Shown here piece by piece: positions 50,913 to 63,481 of a DNA stretch of 64,000 nucleotides. This DNA comes from Sipunculus nudus. Taxonomy: Eukaryota > Annelida > Sipuncula > Golfingiida > Sipunculidae. The notes beneath the pieces are model-generated. The model made no database searches. It was not told the DNA's origin and saw only the letters and a list, made by a program, of their open reading frames with translations. The position numbers were made by a program, and so were the translations under genes. Within the stretch, counting starts at the first letter, position 1. Each line of letters begins with the position of its first letter. The stretch spans positions 5,647,464 through 5,711,463 of the forward strand of contig CM049320.1 in the NCBI GenBank assembly GCA_026874595.1, in the 5' to 3' direction.

Positions 50913-51250
50913 GACAACCAACTAATAGCTGTTTACAGGGGCCCCGCCTTTGATCTTTGTATTTTATATATAGTCAAGATAATAGTAGTGTCACCTTATT
51001 ATAGATCCATCACAAAGATAGAAAGAGTGTATTAACGTAAGATCGCTAAAATGTTTTGATAACTGGCTTATAGTCTCGGAACAATTTGCTATTCATTGCT
51101 TTGAATTTAAAAATTTGGTAGGTGTTACGTTGTCATGACCAATTATACCAGCCATATTGAAATCTAAGATGGCAACTATGTTAAAGCGTATAAATCCTAA
51201 TATCTCTGGTTTTAGGAAACATAAACGAGCAATCGTGGCGTCTTACATGC

Positions 51251-54200
51251 AATTTACTCAGAAGGAATACAATAGGCTTTTTAAGCACACTCGCGACAAC
51301 TGTCGGCGACTATTGACAATGACTATTTTGGTATTTTGTTATATCTCAGAGGATTCTATGTAACAACCATATCATATCTTTACCTGTGATGAACCGCCGG
51401 GAGATTCCGATATAGCCATTCAAATGATAAAGATATGCTCTAATTATTGATAGTAAACATTTACTAGAAACACAAGTCATGAATTGTTTTTTTTTTGCTA
51501 GTGAGCGGCAGAGACCAAAAAATAAGAGATTGACATAGCATTTTTTTTATATTTGTTTTACCTTTCTTTGAATGGTTATGACAAACCCTTTCTCGTGATT
51601 GACGAAGGTTGTCATCTTAGAATCCCACCATCATGGCTTCCGGAAAATTGCAGATTTTAAGCCACAAAGGTTAACAATTGCGACATCTAATTATGCATTT
51701 TATGTGGTCTACTTGTATATTTCTATAGATAGGGGAACAAATATACTATTTGATTGATAAATAATCATTTGCACAATTTTTGGGTATTTTCCAGGTATGA
51801 ATTGTTAATGCAATATTTTGCGAAAGAAAATAATCGATACTCAGGTAAAATTATGTTTTGCAATTTAAAGGGAAAAAATCTAAATCAATGCCTTCCGTTT
51901 ATTTATTTTTTTCCGGGTAGTGTTTATGAAAAATAAGAAAAATTATAAATATTATCTGTGATTTGAATAATTAAATGTGCAGTAGCAGTATGGTTAAGGA
52001 GTACGGTTTTTGCCCCGTTTTTTCTATTACAGATTTTTTTTTATTATATTCTAGTATAGGTTTCCTCTTACAGGGTATGGCTGAAGGCAATCTTACATTA
52101 ACTCTTGAAAATCGTATGCACAGAGTAACTCGTATGCAAACTTAATACGAGGATGACCCCTCCCCTGAAACAAAAGCTGGTGTATACTGAAGAAAAGGTC
52201 CGGTCTTTTGAGGCAGGTCATAACGTGAAGATCATAGGCTAAATATACTGAAAATAGGGTTATTTTCAAGGAATGAGGGTGGCAACGATATTTCTTTTGA
52301 TGCAAAGAATAACGATGTCTTTCTTAAATTATGAAAAGTCAGCACTCGTCCAAGGATTTTTAAGAAGAGGAGCAAATCCAAGCAAGAACTTTTGCAGAGT
52401 TCATTAAATACATAAAAATGCTGTTTAAGATGGAACATTCTTGTTCAAGTTTCTTAGCTAGGTCAAATGTATGAACGTCTTCGACGATCGGATTCACCAT
52501 AATATATTTTTTCTCAAGTACCATTTTCACAGTTCCACAAAGGAATTTTCACAGTTCCACAAAGGAATAATTATAAGGGGCTATTCCTTTGTCCCCGAGT
52601 ATGCAATTCGTATGCAGTTGTTCCGCCACTCGTCTGTTGAACCCGCGTTTCTGAACCATGACAATGTTTTACATAAAACGTGCACCTATGAACGCACGAC
52701 TGATTAGTAGATTCTGGCGGGGGTTTCAAAGTTCCTAAGCGATTTAGGACCCTTAGAAGTGTGTGCAAATCCCCCCCCCCCGGGCTTCCTTTTGAAAAAA
52801 AAAACTTTTTCAAACAACCCATAAATTGGCCGAACTATTAAAACCATGGTTATCATGGAAAGATACTTCTGAATGTATAAAAATCAAAATACCTGTAAAG
52901 CCAGCAAACAGCAACTTGTCAGAAACAAGAGATATAATTACGACATCATGGACTATGACGTGTACGTCATCATGACGAAGATCAGCGTCGCTAACAGATT
53001 GTTCATGTTAAAGGTGCCCATGAAAATTAAAGGTACCTTCCCTGTACAGGATATCTGAAACAATTATTAGTTTTAATTTCGAGAAGTACAGAAAACAGTC
53101 GAAACTACAGTCAAAAATGGTCATACTTGCATGGGTCTAGATCCATATCCGCACATTTAATCCACGTTTTCGTCCATGGCCTGTCCTTCAACAAAATGTG
53201 ATCGAAATCCTCCAAAAAAAATTGAAGATATGGACGGAACAGAGTGACACGACCGATCACACAACATCCTGTCATCTTCGTTGGCGGAGGCCATAAATAG
53301 CTGATTCTAAGTCATCTAAGTGACAGTGATGACGTACGCTATGTCCGTCCTTAGTGTTTTTTACACTCACCTTACCCAAGCAGAAGCCGCATTCTATGAT
53401 AATCGACCTGAAATGGATTATCGTGTAATGCGAGCCCCAGAAGTGTAGGTTCACCCCTTATCTATCAAGGGTATAGGAGGTGAGAACTTTTGGCGACCAA
53501 ATTTTGCTAAAAACGCTTGCGCACAGTTCTTTTACCAACGGTGCATCTATGTTCTTAAAAAGGGGTTGCCTTCATGCACAATCGATAATCAATACCAATG
53601 ACAGCCCTAAAATACAACGTCAGCTTTACGAAACAGGACACGAAGGCAATTAAATCAATGAACTATTAATAATGTTCCATAGGAAAGTAAACGTTACTTA
53701 TTCTTATTAATCTACGTGTGTTTCTTTAAGTGTTAGTTCCTGCATCATGACATTACTGGCTAATCAAGGATATAGGAACGTTTCCTCTCACAATATGTAT
53801 ATAACGACAGGCGAATTGTAGATTTTCAATGTTTCTTTTCCAATAATATATACAAAAGAGCTAAGCATACGCGTTAGGATTAATTGAAAATCCTATATGT
53901 TAAACCTGAATAAAATGGAATAAGAACATTATCTAAATAACCCTAATATGCTGATGCACGAAAATATGATCTTCACATGCAAGCGTGAAGATAACGATCG
54001 CCACAGAAATAAACTTATCTACAAAACATGTTGGTTCACAACCTGTAAATCAGTGATAAATATTGCGAATTTAATTTTGAAATCGAACCTCCGAAAAAAA
54101 TGATAATTTTTTTTTTGAAAACCTGCACTCCTTAAAAATCGTTGCTCTTTTTCTAAAATCTTTATAACAGTTTTAGTGAAAGAAAACTTCAATTTAGAGG

Positions 54201-55050
54201 AAGAGAAATTTGAAATCCAAATCGAGTTGCAGCTTTTCTCTGTAACATATTTTACTGAATACAGTATGATAAATCAGTTGTGGTACCTATTATTACATAG
54301 TTTTACGATCTGACCTTAGAAACCAAGCTCATCTTCTAAACATATTTACCCAATTCATTGACCCACTCCCAAGATAAAAAAAAATTATCGCGGTTTTCCA
54401 GACGGTGACCTCAAAGGTAATCAATTCAAAATTATATATCTTATTCAATTTTCTGCATGAAGATATATAAGCGCGGACAGGAGTTCTCCGAGTGTTTTAA
54501 GTTAATACAATAGAAGAGCCAGTGTTGGAGGAACACACGTACTAGTGTTACATGTCAAGGCCGTTTCCGACCTTCACATTCAGTCATCACTCAGAATAAC
54601 GCCAGCTGCACCGCGTGTCCTGTCGGGAGCGAAGATAACATAGCTATGTCCAAAAGAACTCATTCACACAGACGTTTTATCAACAAATGGCCAATTGTGG
54701 TAGAGATGACATACACAATGTAAATCATCAAATGTTTTAAATAAGCAGAGAAATCTCGTATACTTTTCGATGGAACTGTTCATGGCATTCATAAAGGTGG
54801 TAGTCGGGTCTTTGTTAATCATGTTGATCCTTTTTGACAAAGCATAGCTATTGGTTAATTATTAGCTATGTATACATCGAAAGCAACCGTTCTCTTTTCT
54901 TCTGTATTGCTTCTACCACAGATATCTACACACGTACACCATGTCCTTTAAATTTATAAGGTTTTATTTCGAGAATTATTATTTAACAAACTTCGGAATA
55001 TAAATTGTTGCCCGTAGTTCCTCTTATCAGTTGATTATTTAATTTAACGC
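51251..55050. other. Non-coding stretch
   Basis: No supportable exon. A 24-base tandem duplication (cacagttccacaaaggaa...) lies at about 52529-52568, and a C-run near 52771-52781. Confidence 0.5.
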
Positions 55051-55054
55051 ATAA

Positions 55055-55120
55055 TAGGGCCGCCATAGTAAAGTATTGCAACGTATGAACGCTGGGAAAC
55101 AGCACAGGCGCAGAACAGAT

Positions 55121-55151
<31 letters not shown>

Positions 55152-55225
55152 ACACACACACACATATATATATAAAGTCATTGCAATGTATAATACATTG
55201 CAATGACTTTACTATGTTGGCCCTA
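55055..55225. mobile_element. Palindromic mini-element flanking TA-rich microsatellites
   Basis: The left arm gggccgccatagtaaagtattgcaa (from 55057) is the imperfect inverse of the right arm ttgcaatgactttactatgttggccc (to 55223), each with a flanking ta. A near-perfect hairpin (aaagtcattgcaatgta / tacattgcaatgactttac) sits at about 55175-55211. Between the arms lie (AT)n and (AC)n arrays. TA flanks suggest a Tc1/mariner-type MITE, which is an inference. Confidence 0.6.
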
Positions 55226-55565
55226 TAAATACATACACATACAATCAAAAAGACAGGAACCATGGACTGAATTTTGCCATTGGCAGACTATTCCGGAACT
55301 ACAACACCCATCGCGTTGGCAGTCAATTAAAGTCTACCGATAATACTTTCTTTCGAGTCTTTGAAGGCATGAAACACTGCGGACTGTTACGGCAAAACAT
55401 AGACTCACATGCAAACAGGTACTGATCCATACACATTTATAGAAAGTGCACCCTTGAAGTAAGTTGAATTCAAGTATATCATTTACTGTCAGTCAGCACT
55501 GGCAGCATGGTCTCACCTTCCTTCCCGCTGTAAACGCTGTTATACAAAGCAAGCTGGTGCCTTCC

Positions 55566-55774
55566 CAGGGGCGGATCCAGGATTTAGGAAAAGGGGGGGG
55601 TCCAACCCAAGAGGACAAATGAAAACCCTAAAAAAAGGTCCTCAGGTCTGAAAAAGGGGGGGGGGGGGTCTAGGCTGCAAAATTTTGTCTGAAGACCTTA
55701 AAAAACGGTGTTTCTGATGAAAAAGGGGGGGGGGGGTCCGGACCCCCTGGACCCCCCCTCTGGATCCGCTTCTG
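55566..55774 (+). mobile_element. 209-bp MITE, copy 2 (5-bp target duplication cttcc)
   Basis: Ends caggggcggatccag and ctggatccgcttctg, flanked by cttcc at 55561-55565 and 55775-55779. It is the reverse complement relative of 13406-13616, sharing gatttaggaaaagg, ttttgtctgaag and gtttctgatgaaaaa words, with differing homopolymer lengths. Confidence 0.87.
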
Positions 55775-55779
55775 CTTCC

Positions 55780-57545
55780 CTACTGACTAATATTGGCCCA
55801 GGGTTGTACAGTGCGGTTTCAAATTGTAGCAGAACCTGCACAACTGTTATGTGTTGAGGACCATCGTATCAAATTAACCATGGCTCAGAAAGCTATGTTT
55901 TCATTCCTGTTTGTTTTGACAAGAGTTAGCAAACACCTACTGAAATCAACTTCCAAGAAAATAGAGTCCTTAATCCATCAGAAAACTGGCTGCATGTCAT
56001 AGCGTAAATTTAGCCACTTGACTGTTAGCTGAATAAGAAATTATTCTGGATTATTCCATCCAGCCAACATGTCGGATCCGAGAACTGGTGGTATTGGCGT
56101 AGATGACTCATAAAAGATCTTGGGTTATCTGAAACACATTACAAGTCCCCAAGATTTGTGTACATGTTGTTTACACAAGCCAAACCTAATAATTGCTGAT
56201 GGGAATAAGCTTATAGGCCTATTATCGAAAAAAATCATGAAAAAGCAGGCAAAGCAAGGTCAGCGAGTTTTAATATTTTGACACAAACCAAACTGTAACA
56301 ATATGTGTCCACAGCGATTAGTTTTGTAAGATTGGCACTTAAAGATACAACAACCCGAAACTACTGACTGACTAATGATATGAGGGAATGAACTATCTGT
56401 GTTTCATCAAATAACTAGAATATGGGTAGTCGACAACGACTGTACGTGTATCCGACATATCACAGAGGCATGGGTAAAGTAAGGCATGGAATGCTTCTGA
56501 CGTGAATGTGTGGCGTCAGTGATGCCAATTAACTTTTAACATATGTCATATATAGTGCATAAATGAAAACTAGTGAACTTGATCTTCAAGCTCAAGTCCT
56601 CGGTAATTAACTTTCCCCCTTCATTCAGTGGGTGGGGCAAATGTGTATAAATATCTTCAAGTATGATAAAATATGCAAAAGATTACGTTGTTCTAGTTTA
56701 CATGTACACAAAATACACACACACATATATATGTAACGGGTATTTGATTCTTACATCGCCAGGACAAAACAGTACATGTTTCTTACATCGCCAGGACAAA
56801 ACCGCCAGGACAATGTTATGTTTAAACTGGTTGCTAAAATGAGTGGTTGTTTAAACACAAGACCAAAATGCACTGGGTCGTCAACGACCCGCTTGTTTGT
56901 GGCCAAGTCCGGCCTATGTTATTTAAATTATTTAAATTAGCTTTATGAACGAACAAACTAACACCTGACAGTGTGCAGAGTGGCGGAAACCCCGGACCAA
57001 AAGTCCGTCACTTTGTCATAGGACTAAGTGGAAACCACCCGTTTCACTACACTGGTCTATTTTCATCATCAGATGAGAAATTGTTTTATTCCAGTTGCAT
57101 TGCTAATTTCAGTCATTCGTTCCCTTTTTTTCCTATATTTCATCCAGTAACAGGTCTTAAGACTCGCAAAGTCATATTTTAGTGTTTTGTACAAAATGGT
57201 ACATAATCCCTTCATTGGAAGGTTTACGGTTTAAGCTGTTTTCTATGTGTTTCTGTGTTTTAACTCTGTATCGCTTATATGAAATATATTCTGACCGCTA
57301 GTATTAATATTCGTCTGGTAACTTTGTATATTAGACCCTTCCATAGGACTTTGTGGAAACCCTACGTTTCACTACAGTGGTCTATTTTCATCATCAGGTC
57401 CATTAAAGGATTTCAATGACAATCGTCATTTGTCCTACTTTGTCCGTTTAAGAGAGTTCGGAGAGTGGTCGCGATTGGTGACAATGAATTCCCGCAACAT
57501 CGGTCTAAGCCCCGCATCGGAGCTGGACCGTTACATATATATATA
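55780..57545. other. Non-coding stretch with small internal duplications
   Basis: No gene supported. ttcttacatcgccaggacaa occurs twice (near 56750 and 56781). A ~60-base motif (ataggact..gtggaaacc...tttcactacactggtc) occurs at about 57019-57080 and again at 57343-57402. Confidence 0.55.
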
Positions 57546-57548
57546 AGT

Positions 57549-58530
57549 CTCCAGATCAAGACCTATCGAATTACAGAGACTTGTCGGAATTCACATATAG
57601 TATGGCTGCCACAGCCAAATCGCTGATTTTCTTTCGCGCGCGATAACTCAACAACAACATACTGCAGCTTTCCCAAATTCACAGGGATGATTGGTACCTA
57701 TGAGGGCTTCGGACCTATCGAAATACAGACTTGTCGGAATTCCAATATGGCCGCCACAGCTGAATCGCTGATTTTCTTTCGCGTGCAATAGCTCAACAAC
57801 AACATACTGCTGCTTTCCCAAATTCACAGGGTTGATTTGTACCTATTAGGGCTCCAGACCTATCGGATCACAGACTTGTTGGAATTCCAATATGGCCACC
57901 ACAGCCCAATCGCTGATTTTCTTTCGCGCGCGATAACTCAACAACAACATACTGCAGCTTTCCCAAATTCACAGGGATGATTGATATCTATGAGGGCTCA
58001 AGCCCTATCGAATAAAAGACTTGTCGGAATTCCAATATGACCGCCACAGCCAAATCGCTGAATTTCTTTCTCGCGCGATAACTCAACAACAACATACTGC
58101 AGCTTTCCCAAATTCACAGGGATGATTGGAACCTTCGATGGCTCCAGACCTATCAAATTATCGACTTTTCGGAATTACAATATGGCCACCACAGCCAAAT
58201 CGCTGATTTTCTTTCGCGCGCGATAACTCAACAACAACATACTGCAGCTTTCCAAAATTCCCAGGGATGATTGGTACCTATAAGGGATCCCGACCTATTG
58301 AATTACAGACCTGTTGGAATTCCAATATGGCCGCCACAGCCCAATGGCTGACTTTCTTTCGCACACAATAACTTAACAACAACCTTCTGTAGCTTTCCCT
58401 ATTTCAGAGGAATCATTGGTGCCTATGAGGGCTCCAGACTTAGTGAATTACAGACTGGCTCAAAATCAAATATGGCTATCAGATTACATTCGGTGATTTT
58501 CTATTGCACACAATATTTCAGACATATCTT
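57549..58530. repeat. Satellite-like tandem array, ~145-bp unit, about seven copies
   Basis: Units begin near 57560, 57710, 57850, 58001, 58146, 58291 and 58436 with gacctatcgaattacagac. Each contains atatggccgccacagcc, then tttctttcgcgcgcgataac, ctcaacaacaacatactgc and cacagggatgattggtacc. The middle copies are most alike and the last is strongly degenerate. Each unit holds a cgcgcgcg core. No coding sequence. Spacing and unit length are not CRISPR-like. Confidence 0.93.
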
Positions 58531-60945
58531 CTTTAATATCATTTAATCCAGTAGGATTTTTTCCTCATGCATATGGATCAAACCTGTTTCTGTTTGTCAT
58601 ATTTTTCAAATTAACTTAATTTTTCACTCATATGTAAACTAGTCTAACAATTGCAGAAACGGGGGGCCCTCTGAGGACCATTGTACGACCACATCTAGTT
58701 ACCTATATATTGTTGTGCGAATTGCAGGTAGGCTGAATCAACAAATCTTTTGAGTAATTATATATGATTTTCATCAACTTTAAACATACAAAATACATGG
58801 GCGATGGTCCGCCATTAGAAATGGTTCTGTCCTCACACTAATGAAGCAGCATGGGTCCATCTTAAAGGTTTTTTTTCACTTTAGATCGGTCATTTCCACA
58901 GTTGCAAACTTTAGGATTTTGCTCTGTTTTTTTTTTCTTTAATTTACATATTTTCTCCCATATACAATAGTAGCTTTATTAGCCTATATATAAAACGTGG
59001 AATTTCATTTATGTTTCCGTGATCCGTGGGGTCCGGGTTTTATATACAGCTATGGGCGTACGAAGTGGGCGTTTACAGGTACCATTATATAAATTGATTT
59101 GTTAAAAAAAGTCTTTTCCCCCTATAGGTGCATTAAAATCGTGACATATTGTCTCCATATTAATACTAGGCCTAAATTGAGCCACATTCGCCCCTCTCAT
59201 CCATTAATGTTAAAGAGCCCCCGACGTGTACGTTGCACTCACGACAAAAATAAAAGGCTACCGTTTTGCATGCACGACAAGAGAAAGGTCCATGGAGACA
59301 TTATATCTACCTGACCTATTTTTATGAAAGTTGTAAACCGGCCACGTGCGTTATGCCGGGTCTGAAATGTCTGTTTTGTCCTTCAAGGCTTGTTGTTTTC
59401 CCAAGCACGTACTAAACCCAGTTTGAAAATGACGAAATACCCGTTCAAAATGGCAAAGTTTATGATAAATGCTGATAATCCTGTCTTACACTCGGTTCCG
59501 TTTTTAGCAGACAGGTTTCAAAGTCACGACAATTATGTCAGATGCATGGTTTTTTTTAGCGGAGTTAAATAAAATAAGATCAAGACACTTTTGATAGGTA
59601 TGTTTAATTCTCATTACAAGTCGAGAATGGTCTTTTAATTTCCGTGTGTGTGCCGTGGCATGAAGCTATATGCACCGGGGTTGAATCCTTCGGTCACTGT
59701 GACTGATCGTGAGTCACTTTCTTCACGTTTCGAAAGGCGCCCTACACCACAGCAAAGGTTATCGAGTGTAGGCCACGTACTGAACTAAATATAGTTCAGT
59801 GGTGTAGGCTATGTACAACGGATGGCTCCAGACTATACTAAACCGTAACTAACTCATATCGTAACTACGTATCGGGGGGGGGGGGGGGGGGGGGGTTATA
59901 ACAATTTAATTGCATGATCCTCTGGCTCTCTGAGGAACATGTATTTTAAACCGATGGTTAGCCTACATTTGTTCATTTTGTATCATCAAGTACATAGGTA
60001 CCTCTCAAATTTTGAAATGCAATATTGGGAAATCAAGTCAGCGCGAGTGAATTCAGCGAGCGATCGAGCGCGCGCAGCATGCTCGGGGGCAAGGTATAGC
60101 GGGAGGGGCCGTATAGTCATAAGTTCATTTTGAGAAATTGTTAACCGAGTATATGACATCTTCTCATAATAATACTGATGACACTTTAGATAGAGATATT
60201 GAGATGTCGGAGGTGAGCAATGCAGTGGAGGTTACAGCCAGCAATGGCGCTTAATTCACTTATAGCAGTGATTAGTCAGTTATATTAGTATTTTGTCATG
60301 GAACCTGACGTTGAATTACATTTACGTCATGGAAACTTGTTGCATGGAATAGGGAGCAAGCGCCCCTCGAACGATAATAACAGAAAAACACGTCAAATAA
60401 CTGACAATGTACATTAATTATGTTCACAAATGGTTTAAGGATGTTTATTTCAACGGTTTCAGACCAAAAAGTTGTTTACTTGACTTAATTCTTCCTTAAC
60501 TCACTGTATTATTATCCGTTTGTCGACTGACAGCTTTCAAACCTTCGTGCGGCCTTCTGACCATGCATGCATATAATAATATAAGCGGTACGGCCTTTTC
60601 ACACTAGGCGGCGTGCGCGTAGCCCATAATCAGCTTCGGCCTAAATGTGCGTGTTTATCTTAAATATGTTTAATTTTTATCATGGTAAGTTTTCAATGAA
60701 CTGTTTTTCGGGCTATAACAAGCTGTTATCAGTTAGGTCGCTTAATTCACGATTTACGGCAATGATCTGACCTTTGTTTGTTATCTGGAAAACTCCCGCG
60801 TTTTTGGAAACACGTGCGTATGTTGTCAACATATCCATTAAAATGAGGCAGCTTGTTGTGAGACCCTGGCCAATAGGAACACGGCTTGCCAGGATAATGG
60901 CGAACAGATAGATCGAGATCTGGGAAGCCAAATTCACCTGAAAAC
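58531..60945. other. Non-coding stretch between satellite and retroelement
   Basis: No supportable gene. A 22-G run lies at 59874-59895. A short CpG-rich patch (about 60030-60110: gcgagcgatcgagcgcgcgc) stands out. Because it lies beyond the 3' side of the minus-strand retroelement it could be a remnant of its LTR, but no paired LTR is visible in the window. Confidence 0.45.
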
Positions 60946-60948
60946 CTC

Positions 60949-62322
60949 TTAATTGCCCTGAACATGTTTTATCAACAGGTCCTGAGCGTGAGACATTTCC
61001 TGGACAGAGACATGTTTACCAGTGTTAGATCGGTTTCCTCGAAGAAACTGCATCACCCTGATGGTCCAACATATCCCCTTTTTTAGTCGATAAAAGGAAG
61101 AATAATGTCTCAACAAGGCCTCTAAAGGATGCTTATTTACCTTAGTAACATCAGTGGTACTAACATCAACATTCAACTCGCTTTGTCCCTCTTTAACATC
61201 CGATCGTTTGACTTCCGGATCCTTTTCGAGATAGCAAGACAAGTGAGGCGGGTCAACCCAAGAATCCCTATGCCTTGACAGAAAACCTGGACCATGAAAC
61301 CATAATTGCGGTAAAGATTTACCGTCACAACCCCGTGACAAAATGTCAGCTGGATTCCCACAACCTTTGACGTGGCACCATTGCTCAGGGTCGCTCATTT
61401 CGCGAATCTGTGACACCCTGTTGGCGACGAAAACCTTGAATCTTTTCGTGTCATTTTGAATGTAAGCGATAGTAATCTGACTGTCTGTCCAAAAGGTTGA
61501 TTTCAGTAAGCACACTTGAAGCTCTTTCCTGATAAGAGAATGAAGCCTTGCAGCAACTACGGCAGCAGAAAGTTCAAGCCTAGGAACGGTGACCTGTTTG
61601 ATGGGTGCTAATCTACTCTTACTAGCCAAAAGGGCATCATGAATCTGCCCCCTGCAATTGACAATTCTAAGGTAACTGCACGCTCCAAATGCCAGTTCAC
61701 TGGCGTCACAAAAATGGTGCAGCTCCATGACACCATCTTCAAAATCGCTTGGTACGACACACCTTTGGAAACTCAGGTCCTGAACACACTTGAAGGATTT
61801 TAACCAAATTTGCCATTTCCTTGCAAGATCAGGAGGTATGCACACGTCCCAAGGCAACTTGAGACGTGTTGCCTCTTGGAATAACATCTTCCCCACCACT
61901 ACGATTGGCGAAATAAGCCCTATTGGGTCAAATCCTGAAGATAGTTGGCTGAGCATTTGCCTTTTCGTGGGAACACCACACATTTCCTCACATTTACTGA
62001 CATAGTAAAAATCATCCTGATGAATATCCCATTTGATGCCTAATGCCCTACTATGCATTTGAGGAGAAATCTCTTTGGCTTCTTTTGCCCTGTCTTCAAT
62101 AGGTATCTCTCTTAACAGCTGTGGGTGATTTACAACGAATTTGGTCAGATTAAAGCCACCATGCTGAAGTACCTGTTTGGTCTCAAATATCACTTGCCTG
62201 GCTTCACTAACAGATCCCATGGATTTAAGTAGGTCATCAACATAGAAGGATTTGTTTACTGTATCTCTGATCAGTTTATTGACAGGCATCGGTGAATCCA
62301 GAACAGTTTTACGAAGGGCCAC
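60949..62322 (-). pseudogene. BEL/Pao Pol fragment: YVDD box, A17 region and RNase H
   Basis: A 457-codon frame. It opens with ALRKTVLDSP, then SFYVDDLLKS, the reverse-transcriptase catalytic YVDD box. The Pao A17-type region follows (KWDIHQDDF, SGFDPIGLISPI, WDVCIPPDLARKW), then RNase H signatures (HHFCDASELAFGA, VPRLELSAAVVAARL, FWTDSQITIAYI) and HVKGCGNPADILSRG. It ends at HVQGN and a stop where the integrase zinc-binding region should begin. The catalytic palm upstream of YVDD, including the first active-site Asp, is missing. Confidence 0.88.
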
Positions 62323-62534
62323 GGGACCGGCGGCACATAATGACCATTGACATGTTCAATTTCACGTTCCCAAAGGTCAAGAACTTTACGATCCTCTACC
62401 GAATATGATAATGACCCATCATTGAACGATTCCAACTCCCATAACCTATCAACTTGCTGCTCTAGACTTATGAAGTTGGACGTAACCTTAATTTGACATC
62501 TGTCTGCCTGCTTATGGGACCATTCAATGCCCAT
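62318..62534 (-). pseudogene. BEL/Pao linker between protease and reverse transcriptase
   Basis: A frame reading VTSNFISLEQQVDRLWELES, then VEDRKVLDLWEREIEHVNGHY and PPVPWP, the conserved run-in to the BEL reverse transcriptase. It is offset by a frameshift from the protease frame (near 62490). It is joined directly to sequence from just before the YVDD box, the junction of a large internal deletion (about 62315-62335). Confidence 0.8.
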
Positions 62535-63481
62535 CCAAGCATTTTTCGTGCAGCGTACGGCTGCTTTCTACTATTAGGATTGAACTTGATTTCTAGAGGC
62601 ATCAATAGATGCGCGTGGTCCATGCCAATAAGGATGTCAACCTGGACATCGTGGCCAACCTGAGGAATTGGAAGATCTGCCAGATATGGATATTCCTTTA
62701 AATCTATTTTACTGCTGGGATACCTTGCAGGGATGTTGGGAACTACAAATACATTTTTCAACTCAACCGTGTGCTCCTTGTCTGGAGTAGAGACATCGAA
62801 GGACACAACCTCAGAAGTAGTATTTGCACTACGACCAAGAGTATTTATTTTGTAGTTCTCTGACATACCTTTCAAGTTCAAACACATGGCTAACTTCTGC
62901 GAGATGAAAGTACTGGTTGACCCCGTATCTAAAAGAGCAAAAACTTCAACCTGTTCACCAACAAGAACCTGAACGATTGGCAAGCAAACTGTAGAACACA
63001 GATCAATATGCATACCAACATTACTGACATTTGCATGACTATTTCTGACAGTTACAGTTTCCCTACCTGTATTAGCTGGTGATTCATTTTCATTACTTGT
63101 AATGACTGGTGTTACATTTTCATTACCTGTATTGACTGGTGTACTGTCAGTGTGACCTGTAATGCTAGAACCATCAAAGTGAATGAATTTTGTATGTGTT
63201 TTGTTACAACCTGGCACTGAACAAACCGTATTTTTGCGACATTCATAGCTGTTGTGACCATGTAGCAAACAATTATAGCACAATCTATTCTTTTTGACAA
63301 TTTCAAACCTGTTTTTAGGTGACATACTCTTAAAGGCATCACACTGAAAAAGTTTGTGGTTCTGGCTACACACAACACATGTTCGCGCCACTGTGGATGT
63401 CCGTGCAGAGGTAGTTTGTGTTGGTGCAGTATACTGCGATGAGTGGGCCCCACTGGAAGTAGGATTGGATGAATACAACAC
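62468..63481 (-). pseudogene. BEL/Pao Gag zinc knuckles and aspartic protease
   Basis: A 337-codon open stretch of the element. Zinc-binding motifs near its start are CVVCSQNHKLFQC and CYNCLLHGHNSYEC (C-x2-C-x4-H-x4-C), then CSVPGCNKTHTKFIH. After a repetitive Thr/Asn-rich linker (NTGNENVTPV...) comes the retropepsin-like DUF1758 domain with LLDTGSTSTFIS (active-site DTGS) and ILIGMDHAHLL, ending AARKMLGWALNGP. The frame continues upstream in Gag past the called start, so 63481 is not a true initiation site. Confidence 0.88.

Larger units (their letters stand above)
46000..51250. repeat. Segmental duplication, unit B (contains the intact lectin domain)
   Basis: Longer sister of 40866-44132. 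Its own sequence: an extra block at 46646-47365 and about 320 bases at 49120-49440 inside a lectin intron, plus the 5' lectin exons and several (AT)n arrays that unit A has lost. Confidence 0.9.

Noticed and set aside
57549-58530. CRISPR-like array
   Set aside because: The whole ~145-bp unit is repeated, with no unique spacers, in a eukaryotic genome. It is a satellite.
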